The notes below the pieces were generated by a model, which ran no database searches, was not told the origin of the DNA, and was given only the letters and a program-made list of their open reading frames with translations. A DNA stretch of 64,000 bases from Dactylis glomerata (taxonomy: Eukaryota; Streptophyta; Magnoliopsida; Poales; Poaceae): assembly GCA_007115705.1 (NCBI GenBank), contig QXEO01000876.1, positions 827,017 to 891,016 of the forward strand, read 5' to 3'. Both the position numbers and the translations under genes were made by a program. Numbering within the stretch: position 1 is the first letter of the stretch; each line of letters opens with the position of its first letter. Shown here piece by piece: positions 37,704-47,395 of this stretch.

Positions 37704-38636
37704 AATAAAATAAAAGACAGAAATAAAAACAATACTCATAGTAAAAGTAATTAAGATAAATCTAACCATAGCCTTAAACTCTGAGATCCTACACTCCCTA
37801 GTGCACTGGTTTCCTAATGGGGCTTTAGGTTTCTATCGCTCTGGCAACCCCACAATTAGTAGCCAAATACACAATGAATTCTACTAGGCCCATAAAGGTG
37901 AAGTATCATGTAGTCAACGTTCACATGACACCACTAGTAAAATAGCACCACAATATAAATATCAAACCATTAAATATTACTCAACATAGTTCCACTACTA
38001 ACATCTTGACTTCTCCCATGTCCTCAAGAACTAAACGAACTACTCACAAGACATCATATGGATCATGATCAGAGATAAAATAATGATGAATAACAATCTG
38101 GACATAAACCTTAATTCAACGGTTTCACTCAAAAGCATCAACTACAAGTAGTAATCAACACTAGGAAAGTTTCTCCTATGAACTAGACAAGATTCACCCC
38201 AAGATGTTACAGCGAGACGGCATGGTGATCATGGTGATGAAGGTGCTGGTTGCGATGATGACAATGATGATCCCAATGAAGCCCAGCTCGATGACGGTGA
38301 CGATAGCGACAATTTCCCCCCTCCGGGAAGGAATTTCCCCGGCAGATTTCTGCCTGCCGGAGAGCTTTCTCTCTCTGTGTGTTTTCTGCCCCGCAGAGGC
38401 GGCGGAGTCTTTCTGCGATTCTCCTCCCAGTCTTAGGTTTTCGGGGAGACAATATACGCAAAAGGGTGCTGGTAGAGGTGGGCCAGGGCGGCCACACCAC
38501 CTGGTGGCGCGGCCTAGGGTTGGCCCGCTCCATGGGGTGGTGTGGGCCCCTGGTGGCTCACCTTGCCCTCTCCTTCTGGCTACTTTCGTCTTCTGGCCAA
38601 ATAGGAACTTCTGGGTATTTTCCGAGAATTGCTAAT

Positions 38637-39184
38637 TGACGAGGTTTATCCCCGACAATGCCCATGTCAAAGGGCTTTCGATCTAGGAAGCGTATTGGGA
38701 ACCTGGCGAACTCGACGGCGATCAGACGAAAGCAGTAGGACACGAGGATTTACCCAGGTTCAGCCCCCTCGAAAGGTAAAAGGCCTACGTCCTGCTTGTC
38801 TGACTTTGTATTGATGTGGTGATAGCGATGATGGTGTTACAATGGAGGCGTAGATTGGATCTAGCCGAGGCAGAGAACTCTAGGTTATCGAGTGCTCCGG
38901 CGTGAGGTGGGTGGAAGTGAATCTAGGGTTTCGAGACCTCCCTCCTAGTCTTTTATATGTCAAGACTAGGTCTCAGGAGTGTCCCTCAAGCCCAATACAG
39001 ATCGGATCAACCGAGGACTAGTCTAACTTGGACTCCTCGAAATCTTGCTTGTGCACCAAGTATTGCTCCTGGGCCGCGCCAAGCCACTGCCTTGATAGGC
39101 CCCGAAAGCCTTCTGCGAGACACCCTTCCTGGACCGAAAACCAGGTAGGCGAATATCGGGGGCCCGTTTGTCATTCCTTCGTCA
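38637..39184 (-). repeat. 3' LTR of the Tat element
   Basis: 548 bp, TG...CA, on the 3' side of the minus-strand element. Differences from the 5' LTR are at about 38652, 38667 and 38945 (A/G, A/G, T/C). Confidence 0.95.
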
Positions 39185-39200
39185 GTAGCCCCCGAGTGCC
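39185..39200 (-). other. Polypurine tract of the Tat element
   Basis: Minus strand GGCACTCGGGGGCTAC, directly before the 3' LTR start TGACGAAGG. Its core CTCGGGGGCT recurs in the array at 44.8-45.4 kb and once in an intron of the antisense gene. Confidence 0.75.
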
Positions 39201-39791
39201 TGGGATAGCCGAAGACTATGGCAGGGACTCCTCCCGAAAGTCTTCCCAGCTGCCCTCGATATGAGCACTTGGCCTGCAGAGCTGCAAAGGTCATTTAGGT
39301 AATATGCTCGTTTTGGTACGAGATATTCGAGCCACTCTCATTTAGAGCCTCGAAAGTGCTAAGTCGGGTTTGCAGAGGGATGCGCATAACCGGCCTGAGA
39401 CGCACGCCGGGTCTCAGTTAATTGCATTGCTGCAAAGACATGCGGTTAGCTTACTCAGATTCGAGTCCCCCGACTCGAACCCGCGTGGGCTGGTGCTACC
39501 CCGACCCGAGCCGTGTTGGACTCACCAGGTCGGAGCCCAGTTCATTTGTGAGGCACCCGATGCGTCCATCGGTGCAAGCTTCATACCGTAGGTATGGAAA
39601 ATTTTCGGCAGAGCGCGTTTGATACGAATACCGGGCCATCCAGTATTGCCAACCGTGGACTTACCTTCGTATTTGACATACGGCATCCGAACTGGTAAAT
39701 TGCCACCAACATTCGGGCATGTTGATTGAGGAGCTTTGATAGCTCGGGAGATAAATTCGAAGAAAATGATTCAAAGGTGCAAAGCTCGAAC

Positions 39792-40218
39792 CCGAATTTT
39801 CTAAAGGTATTATTGGGTCGAAAGAAGCAACTCGACAGATCGAGGTCCTGCCTCAGATATCTCGAAGGCGCTGCTAGCCCGAAAGAGATAGCTCGAGGGA
39901 CCGAAGTCCTGCCTCGAATGTGTCGGAGGCGCTGCTGGCCCGAAGGAAATCATTCGAGGGACCAAAGCCCTGACTCGAATATGTCGAGGGCACTGCTGGC
40001 CCGAAAGAGATAATTCGAGGGACCAAAGCCCTGACTCGAATATGTCGAAGGCGCTGCTGGCCCGAAAGAGATAATTCGAGGGACCAAAGCCCTGACTCGA
40101 ATATGTCGAAGGCGCTGCTGGCCCGAAAGAGATAATTCGAGGGACCAAAGCCCTGACTCGAATATGTCGAAGACGCTGCTGGCCCGAAGGAAATAATTCG
40201 AGGGACTAGAAAATTCCC
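39792..40218. repeat. 61-bp tandem repeat, about 7 units
   Basis: Unit starts at 39853, 39914, 39975, 40036, 40097 and 40158 are spaced exactly 61 bp, with a more divergent unit before them. The unit contains TCGAATATGTCGAAGGCGCT and GAGATAATTCGAGGGACC. It lies between the 3' end of the element and the promoter side of the antisense gene. Confidence 0.9.
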
Positions 40219-40820
40219 TCGAAAGATAGAGTCGCCGAAAAACTCGATGCTTATTCGAATGGCATAGGAGGGAAAGCATAAAAACCCTCGAAAGAAAACC
40301 AGTTAAAAAACCGTCTGAGTGCAAGAGATGCATACCTTCGAGACTCGGAAGAATTTTCGCCAATCCTTGCCCTTTGAGTCGAAAGAAATCAACCTGCCCG
40401 AAGAAACGCGTCATCGCTGACGATATGCCTCGTCGAGTTGTCACATCACCTTCTGCAGGAGTGACCTGGCCCTGCTAGGACTAGACGTATGGTGGGTCCC
40501 CGGCCGCACGTCCCGGCCGTTGACAGGGTTTGACCGCACGTCCCGCGCGTGGGTGAGAAATAACCGGCGCGGTTTCCTTGATTACCGCGCATAGTGGACG
40601 CCGCGGTGCCCTCATGCTGACACGTGGACGGCCGGATCAGCTCGGCCGTTTCCACTTCGCCATGAACGGTTGAGATCTGACGCCGGATCCGGGAGGTGAA
40701 ATAAATAACAGTGGCAGGGTAACAGTCCGTGCTACTCCGCCGCCACCGTCTTCCTCCTAGCGCACTGCTCCTGCAACTCCACTTCCTCCATTTCTGCAAC
40801 CTTCGCTGCACCCAGAGACC
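40219..40820 (+). promoter_or_regulatory. Upstream region of the antisense gene
   Basis: The 600 bp between the 61-bp array and the first ATG is GC-rich after 40440. A GTGAAATAAATAACAG segment (about 40696-40711) is the best TATA-like stretch about 110 bp before the ATG. CT-rich leader sequence (about 40735-40800) follows. No frame here is supported as protein. Confidence 0.4.
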
Positions 40821-43580
40821 ATGGGCAAAAGGAGCTCCACCGCCGCCGGTGCCGCCGCCGCCGCCAAGAAGGCCAAGACGGCCGATGCCGAAGGCCCCGG
40901 CGTTGGCCGCTGGGTCCAGTCCAAGGTCGGGAACAAAGAGTTGACCCAGGCCGAGAAGATGGGCCTGCTGAAGAACGCGCCGGCGGAATCGCTCGCCGCC
41001 GGTCCGGAGATCGTTCCCCGGCCACCCCTCGGATTCCGGGTAATCTTTATTGCTTTCCTGCTGCGGGGCTTGTCTTTTCCCCCGCATCCTTTCCTCCGCG
41101 GTCTCCTTTTCGCCTACGGGATTCAGCTCCACGACTTGAATCCCAATTCCATTCTTCACATTGCGTGCTTTATCACGCTTTGTGAGTGCTTCCTGGGGAT
41201 CGAACCCCACTGGGCACTGTGGCGCCGAATCTTCGTGATTCGGCATCCTCTGCCCTATCAAACCGGCGGTTTCGGCGTCCAAGTGCGCCCAGACGTCGAG
41301 TATTTCAATCTCCAGACACCCGAAAATAATCCCGGGTGGAGGACGAAGTGGTACTACGCCAAGGACAAATCATCCGACGGCGAAAACTTCGGACTTGAGG
41401 GATTCCATCCCACCGGCGTTCTTCGACCTCGTGTCTCCTGGAGGCACGACCTTTCGGACGAGGAGCTGAAGATTACAGAGCCACTGATGGAGAAGATCCA
41501 ACAGCTTCGAGCTACTCCGAAGAAGGAACTTTCGGGAGTCCAGCTCATCCGAACCTTCATCGAGCGTCGGATCCAACCGCTCGCTGCTCGAGCCCACTGC
41601 ATGTGGGATTACAGCGATCGCCGGGACTCGACTCGCATCTCCCAGGATGAGCTGCACGAGGCCGAAATCGACGAGTGCGTACGCGCCGTCACGAACATCA
41701 AGAAGAAGGCTCCCGTGCCGAAGATTTTCGGCGCCGTAGCCTTTAGCAAGGCCTTTCCCCGCACTGAGGTATGATCTGGTTCGTAGTCGAATGTCTTCCT
41801 TGTTTCTTAACCGAATCATCCGGTGTCAAATGCCGTCCTCATCCTTGTGCAGGTAATTGACATAGCTCAATGCTATCCGCCCCAGCCCGAGATGGGCGAA
41901 TATCCGGGGCGTGACTTTGCCGAAGTCCTGGAGGAATCGACCTCCGCTGTTCCATCGCCACCGAGGGCTCCAAAGAGGCAACGGATTGCGGACGTTGTCG
42001 AAGATTCGGAAGATCTCGATGACACTCATTTTACTTCGGGGGATGATGGCAACAGCGCTATCCCCGCTTCGCCTTTGAGCCGCCGCGCTCCCCCTCGAAC
42101 GGATAAGAAAGTCTTCCCGAAGTTCGGGATCGACGCATCGTAAGTGTACCTTGCCGAACTTGTACATCTCGTGGTCTTACTTCGAACTAACTATCTGGTT
42201 CTCTCATCGATGCTTGTTTCAGATCTTCCTCCGAGGAAACGTCGACCGGTCCTGGGGATCAAGAACAATACCAGGTTCGACCCCATGACCACGCCCTCGA
42301 ACAAACGGCAGATTCACAGGAGAAAGCCGCCGACGTCACCGCCCCTGAAGTTGCTCTGACGAAGCCTTCGACCTCTTCGAAGAAGAAGGCGACGGAACAA
42401 GAATTCGTGCTTGTCTCCTCGTCTGACGGGCCCTCCGGTCCTAGCAACCATGTAAGTCCGAAAGTCTTCAACTTGTGCTTCGCGTGCTTGACCATTAGTA
42501 GCCCCCGAGGGTGAGTCAAAGTGTTTACACTTGGGCTTGCCCTCCGAACCATGATTCGAAGGGTAATTTTTCGTCCTGCCTTCTTTAGCCCGTTGTTAGG
42601 GACTTGTCGAAGGTTTGCAGAAGCTTCTTCGCCTTAGAGGAAGAGAATCGAAGGCTGACTGAGCAGCTCGACGAAACTCGACGTGAGTAATTCCACCTTC
42701 CTTGTAAAATCCGCCTTTGTGTATGACGCTTTGTTTGTTGAACGCCTCCTTTTATTGATTAGGGATTGGGGCCCAGGCTGCTGCTGACAAGACTTCCCTG
42801 AAATCTCAGCTGGACAATCTTGCCACTGAGAATTCGGGTTTGAAGGCTAAGGTCGCCGAGCTGAACGACGAAATCGCCCGACTGAAGGGCGAATCGTCCG
42901 AAGCTAAGGAGCGCGCAAATAAAAGCCGTCTGGATGCCAAAGCCCGCGAAGGAGAGCTGACCCAGCGCCTGCAAACTTCACTTGACGCCTTGCGTGGTAA
43001 GTTCTTCAAGCTTTGTCCGGAATAATTTTCATGCCAAAAAGTGGTGTTGTGACTTGGCTGTCTGCTTGTTTGTGTAGCTGCTGCCGAATTAGACGCCGGG
43101 GCGATGAAGGGGCCTGCTGGAATCGAATCCAGTATCGGCTTTGCCGAACGCCTGAGTCGAGAGGTTGTCAACCTCTTAGCGCGGGTGCGGTCGACACTGG
43201 TCCGCGTTCGGGATACGTCTGTACCCGATTCGACCAGCGACACCATGGCAGGGATCCTCGACGCTCTGGCGGTGAAGGCGGACGGCGAAGACCCGTTATT
43301 CGCCGCAGTACGCCGTCAGGTAACTATCGGCACCGAGTCTGTCTTCTCCATGATGATGATGCACGACGTGGAGTTCGACGCTGACAAGGTCACGAGCACA
43401 TACCCGAAAGATAAGGACGGACGCGACAAGTCCGCCAAGACTTATGTCGCGCGTGCTCGTGAACTGGCTGCTCGAATGACGGGCTTTCTGGCCGATAGGA
43501 ACGAGAAGCGTGCGGCAGCGAGGGCTCAGAAGCGTGGCGCGTCCGCCGCACCGTCTAGCAAGGCTGGTAGTTCGGCGTAG
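40821..43580 (+). CDS. Antisense gene of the Tat element, putative gypsy-type transposon family, six exons
   Basis: Exons 40821-41768, 41853-42139, 42223-42451, 42589-42682, 42763-42996 and 43078-43580 join in frame to 764 residues. All five introns (about 80-137 bp) begin GT and end AG. Residues about 80-150 (FLLRGLSFPPHPFLRGLLFA, then HIACFITLCECFLGI and HWALWRRIF) match the family I know as putative gypsy-type transposon, PF04195. The N-terminus is Ala/Lys-rich, like a nuclear signal. Exons 2-3 are acidic/Ser-rich. Exons 4-5 form a coiled coil (ATENSGLKAKVAELNDEIAR). The C-terminus is Lys/Arg/Ala-rich. It reads towards pol from inside the 3' end, so its transcript would be antisense to the genomic RNA. 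Its function is unknown; structural or nucleic-acid binding is an inference. The start is the first ATG of the long exon. Confidence 0.85.
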
Positions 43581-43755
43581 TGCGAGCAGCACTTCTAGTT
43601 CCCACTTGTAATTAGTTTTGTTGGTCCACATCGAGGGCTGTGACCCCGATTGGAACTCTTTCTGCTGTAAAACTTGTTCAGGCTCCTGATGTTATGTTAA
43701 TCTTCATGCCATTTGGTTGCCGTTGCTTGTGTGTGATGCTTGGTTCCTCATGCAG

Positions 43756-44599
43756 GATCCGTTGCTAGCCTCTGGTGCTTGGCCTGTTTCGTACGAAACA
43801 GTTGGCAGTACCTCTGGTGCCATTGAGCGAAGAACGCCTTCCTCAGGCGAATTGTCGCTGATTCGATCGTTGCGCGATCAGCTCCAAAATACGCAGCGTC
43901 AACTGAAGGTGGTTACTGCCAAGGTCGACGTCGCCCTATCGAAGGCGTCGCATGCTGCAGACTGCGAGAAATTCCTTCTCGACGAGATCGAGAATCTCGG
44001 GAAATCTCTTCAGTGTTAGTCTTTAGACCCCTTTAGCTTTGTGTTGACCTGAGCGTGCAGGATTTAATCTTCGTTCTCTTTTCGCAGATGTGTGTCTTGA
44101 CAGTGCAGCCGAGGCCCGGCGTGTAAATGCGCATATTATTGCTGCCCAGAATCATGCCAACTCCGTTGCTGATAACTTCTGGGCTGATCGGTCGAAGGCA
44201 ATGAAGCTGACACTCCTTCAAGATAGGATTGCTCAAGCTGGTGCGTTGGCTGAGACGAGCCGAAGCGCTCTTGCGCTAGTGCACCAGGCGATATTTCCTC
44301 TAAACGATCAGCCCGAAGGTTTGCCGGCGCTGCTCGATCGATTCGAGAACGGCAACGCTATACACTCCTTTGTCCGGGCGCACCTGCGCAGTGGGGCTGT
44401 GGTCGCACTTGCTTTCGTGCATGCGCACTACCCTGAAGTCGACCTAGAGCTTCTGAAGACGCCTCCTTCGTCGCCCAGTGGTCGTTACAACATGGAGCGA
44501 CATTATGCTGCTTGTAGAAGCACCGGCGACTGTATTGCTCGACAAATTGTCGTCGAAAGTGATCGGCAGAGGGCGAACCAGGGCGGCGCGGCGCCATGA
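43756..44599 (+). CDS. Downstream coiled-coil exons of the antisense gene, or a second gene
   Basis: Two exons, 43756-44014 and 44088-44599, join in frame across a GT/AG intron and end at a TGA. The first is coiled-coil-like (SLIRSLRDQLQNTQRQLKVV and on). The second is Ala-rich helical with no domain I know. An acceptor (TGCAG) precedes 43756, but I found no donor that links it in frame to the preceding exon, which ends in TAG at 43578-43580. There is no convincing ATG either. It may be the real C-terminus of the same antisense protein, cut off by a nonsense change, or an alternative exon set. Confidence 0.55.
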
Positions 44600-44770
44600 A
44601 CTATCCTTGTGGCTGTGTTTGTACCTCCAATCTGTGTATATATATATCTTCTTCGTCTGTGGCCGAAAAGGCGGAGTTTTCGAGCTTAGGTCAGTTAGAC
44701 GAAAATCCACAAGCGTAGGTCGAAGACAACGCAGTACTCGAATTTAGGTTCAGAGAGTGCAATTCCCAAG

Positions 44771-45358
44771 TATGGGTCGAGATGTCGAGGCCCCGAGCGT
44801 GGGCGAAGCCCCCGAGCGTAGGTCGAAGGACCGAGCCCCCGAGCATGGGCGAAGGACCGAGCCCCCGAGCGTGGGTCGAAAGGCTAAGCCCCCGAGCGTG
44901 GGTCGAAGGACCGAGCCCCCGAGCATGGGCGAAGGAACGAGCCCCCGAGCGTGGGTCGAAAGGCTAAGCCCCCGAGCGTGGGTCGAAGGACCGAGCCCCC
45001 GAGCGTGGGTCGAAAAGCTAAGCCCCCGAGTGTGGGTCGAAGGACCGAGCCCCCGAGCGTGGGTCGAAAAGCTAAGCCCCCGAGTGTGGGTCGAAGGACC
45101 TAAGCCCCCGAGTATGGGTCGAAGGACCGAGCCCCCGAGCGTGGGTCGAAAGGCTAAGCCCCCGAGTGTGGGTCGAAGGACCGAGCCCCCGAGCGTGGGT
45201 CGAAAGGCTAAGCCCCCGAGTGTGGGTCGAAGGACCGAGCCCCCGAGCGTGGGTCGAAAGGCTAAGACCCCGAGCGTGGGTCGAAGGACCGAGCCCCCGA
45301 GCATGGGCGAAGGACCGAGCTCCCGAGCATGGGCGAAGGACCGAGCCCCCGAGCGTGC
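44771..45358. repeat. 27-bp tandem array carrying polypurine-tract-like cores
   Basis: About 22 units of 26-27 bp. GCCCCCGAG occurs exactly 19 times. Two unit types, ending AGGCTAA/AAGCTAA or GGACCGA, alternate for much of the array, giving a 54-bp higher-order repeat. Because 27 is a multiple of three, long frames stay open on both strands, but they are compositional. It lies between the end of the integrase frame and the end of the antisense gene. Confidence 0.92.
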
Positions 45359-45487
45359 ACAGATGTTGATTTATAGAACGGGGCAATTTGAACTTTATTG
45401 CTTGGTGCCGAAGGCACAATGTTGAGTGCAGACTGCTGCCGACACTTGATTACATGGTAGAGGGGGTAGGGGGGACAACTTTGCTAG

Positions 45488-46579
45488 CTAAGGATAGAAG
45501 CGGCGCAACTGCGCAGCGTTCCATGGGTTGTCTACGTCCTTCCCCGTCTTCGGGTTGCGTAGGCGATATGCTCCTCCTGGGATGACCTCGTGGACAAGGT
45601 ACGGGCCTTCCCATGGTGGCTCCAGCTTCGACGTGCTTGTTTGCTTGAGTCGGAGCACAAGGTCGCCCGGTTCGAAAGAGCGTCCGCGTACCTGTCTGCT
45701 GTGGTAGTTGCGGAGGCTCTGCTGGTAGACCGCCGATCGAACGAGGGCGACGTCTCGAGCTTCGTCCAGCAGGTCTTGGGCGTCTGCTAACGCCTTGTCC
45801 GCGTCTTCCTCGACGTAGGCGGCGACGCGGGGCACGCTGTAGCGCACGTCCGTGGGCAGAACGGCTTCTGCTCCGAAGAGCAAGAAGAAGGGTGTGTAGC
45901 CTGTCAAGGAGTTGGGCGTTGTTCGTAGGCTCCATAGCACCGAAGGCAGTTCCTCGACCCAGGCGCCTGCTGCGCGCTTGAGGGGTCGAAGCAGTCGCTT
46001 CTTCAGGCCTCCGCAGACAAGTCCATTGGCCTTTTCGACCTGGCCGTTGGACTTGGGGTGTGATACCGAAGCGTACTTAAGCTTGATGCCGAGGTCTTTG
46101 GCGAAGCCCTGGAATTTGCCCGAAGTGAAGTTGGTGCCGTTGTCGGTGATAATGTTGTTCGGGACGCCGTACCGATAGACAATGGACTCGAAAAACTTGA
46201 CTGCCGTGATTGCCTCTTGGTTGGTGACCGGAACAGCTTCGATCCACTTGGAGAACTTGTCCACAGCGACGAGCAAGTATGTATGCCCTCCTCGAGATGA
46301 TTTGGGGAGAGGCCCCACTTGGTCGAGCCCCCATTGTGCGAAGGGCCATGCCACAGGGATGGTGTGCAGTTCCGACGCCGGCGCGTGCGGCTTGGTGGCG
46401 AAGAACTGGCAAGCTTCGCAATGTTGGACTATGTTCCTGGCGTCGTAGAGGGCGAATAGCCAGTAGAATCCAGACCGAAAGGCCTTGGCCACGAGGGTTC
46501 GACTGCAGGCGTGGTGCCCACAGGTTCCTTCGTGGATTTCTCGAAGGAGAGCAATCCCATCTTCCTGTGCTATACACCA
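45488..46579 (-). CDS. Integrase of the Tat element (no own start)
   Basis: Read on from a TAG at 46580-46582 in the same frame as the upstream domains. In order: the zinc-binding HHCC module (H and H in CGHHACSR, then CEAC), and the catalytic core with D in GLDQVGPLP, D in IITDNGTNF and E in SNGQVEKANG (all three acidic residues present). Then comes the C-terminal region with GYTPFFLLFGAEAVLP and a GDLVLRL motif leading to WEGPYLV. It ends at the natural stop at 45488. It would insert the cDNA into chromosomes. All catalytic residues are visible, so the module looks sound although its expression is blocked upstream. No chromodomain is seen, which fits a non-chromovirus (Tat) element. Confidence 0.9.
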   Translation of the reverse strand, partial: WCIAQEDGIALLREIHEGTCGHHACSRTLVAKAFRSGFYWLFALYDARNIVQHCEACQFFATKPHAPASELHTIPVAWPFAQWGLDQVGPLPKSSRGGHTYLLVAVDKFSKWIEAVPVTNQEAITAVKFFESIVYRYGVPNNIITDNGTNFTSGKFQGFAKDLGIKLKYASVSHPKSNGQVEKANGLVCGGLKKRLLRPLKRAAGAWVEELPSVLWSLRTTPNSLTGYTPFFLLFGAEAVLPTDVRYSVPRVAAYVEEDADKALADAQDLLDEARDVALVRSAVYQQSLRNYHSRQVRGRSFEPGDLVLRLKQTSTSKLEPPWEGPYLVHEVIPGGAYRLRNPKTGKDVDNPWNAAQLRRFYP

Positions 46580-47395
46580 CTAGAGCACTCCTGTGGTGCT
46601 GCGTTTGTAGAGTTCCCCGTTGATTATCGTGAAGGCCTTAGAGCGCCGCATGACTTGTCGGCGGTGGATGGGGTCTTCTGGGAGTTCGCCCCTCGTCAGG
46701 TATGCCAAGTACGGCTTTGTCCATATTGCTTCGACGAGCATGACCGCGGCTGCATCCTTCGGGAGGTCTGCTGCTCCTGCTGCTGGGGCGGTATTGACCG
46801 TCCGAGTTTCCGGATGTGTTGCTAATGCCGGTTCAGTTACTGGCTTGATCTTGACGGAGCGCTCGAATATCTCCTCGAAGAAAACACCTGGCGGTATTGG
46901 GAGGCACCTTGAGCCAACGTTGGCCAGGTTATCTGCCTCCTCGTTGCTTTCCCTGCCGATGTGTGTTACTTCACAGCCCTCAAATTCGCCTTCGAGCTTG
47001 TCGTACATGGCGCGATATGCGATCATGTTCGCGCAGGTCGCGTCGCACTCCTTCATGACTTGCTGGGCGATGAGGTTCAAATCCCCATGGATCTTGATGC
47101 GGGTGGCCCCGCAGGCCTTCGCCATGCGCATTCCGTGAAGGACGGCTTCGTATTCCGCCTCGTTGTTGGAGGGGTTCGGGAAGCGCATACGGAGGACGTA
47201 GCGCATCCTATCCCCTTGCGGTGACACTAGGACCACTCCTGCTCCTGCCCCTGAGACCCGCTTGGACCCGTCGACGAAAATAGTCCAGCTGTTCGACAGG
47301 TCTGGGAGTTCGGGCATCTGGGCTTCTGTCCATTCGGCTATGAAATCTGGAAGGACTTGCGACTTGATCGCAGACTGGCGCTGGTACGTGATCTC
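46580..47395 (-). CDS. Second (plant-type) RNase H of the Tat element
   Basis: It lies between RT and integrase, in frame with both, from a TAG at 47396-47398 to a TAG at 46580-46582. Active-site residues are D in TIFVDGSKRV, E in NNEAEYEAVLHG, D in IHGDLNLI and D in NEEADNLA, the four-acid set of a working RNase H. An extra plant-like RNase H here, beside the decayed one behind RT, is a known Tat-clade trait (dual RNase H). It would remove the RNA template and help form the polypurine primer. The remaining C-terminal stretch links to the integrase zinc module. Confidence 0.88.
   Translation of the reverse strand, partial: EITYQRQSAIKSQVLPDFIAEWTEAQMPELPDLSNSWTIFVDGSKRVSGAGAGVVLVSPQGDRMRYVLRMRFPNPSNNEAEYEAVLHGMRMAKACGATRIKIHGDLNLIAQQVMKECDATCANMIAYRAMYDKLEGEFEGCEVTHIGRESNEEADNLANVGSRCLPIPPGVFFEEIFERSVKIKPVTEPALATHPETRTVNTAPAAGAADLPKDAAAVMLVEAIWTKPYLAYLTRGELPEDPIHRRQVMRRSKAFTIINGELYKRSTTGVL

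Noticed and set aside
39792..40218. Possible CRISPR-like array
   Set aside because: Units are contiguous 61-bp tandem copies without unique spacers, in a plant retrotransposon.
44757..45425. 222-codon open frame over the 27-bp array, and 184- and 115-codon frames on the other strand
   Set aside because: A unit length divisible by three with no stop words keeps frames open on both strands. The repetitive peptide has no domain, so it is a product of composition.
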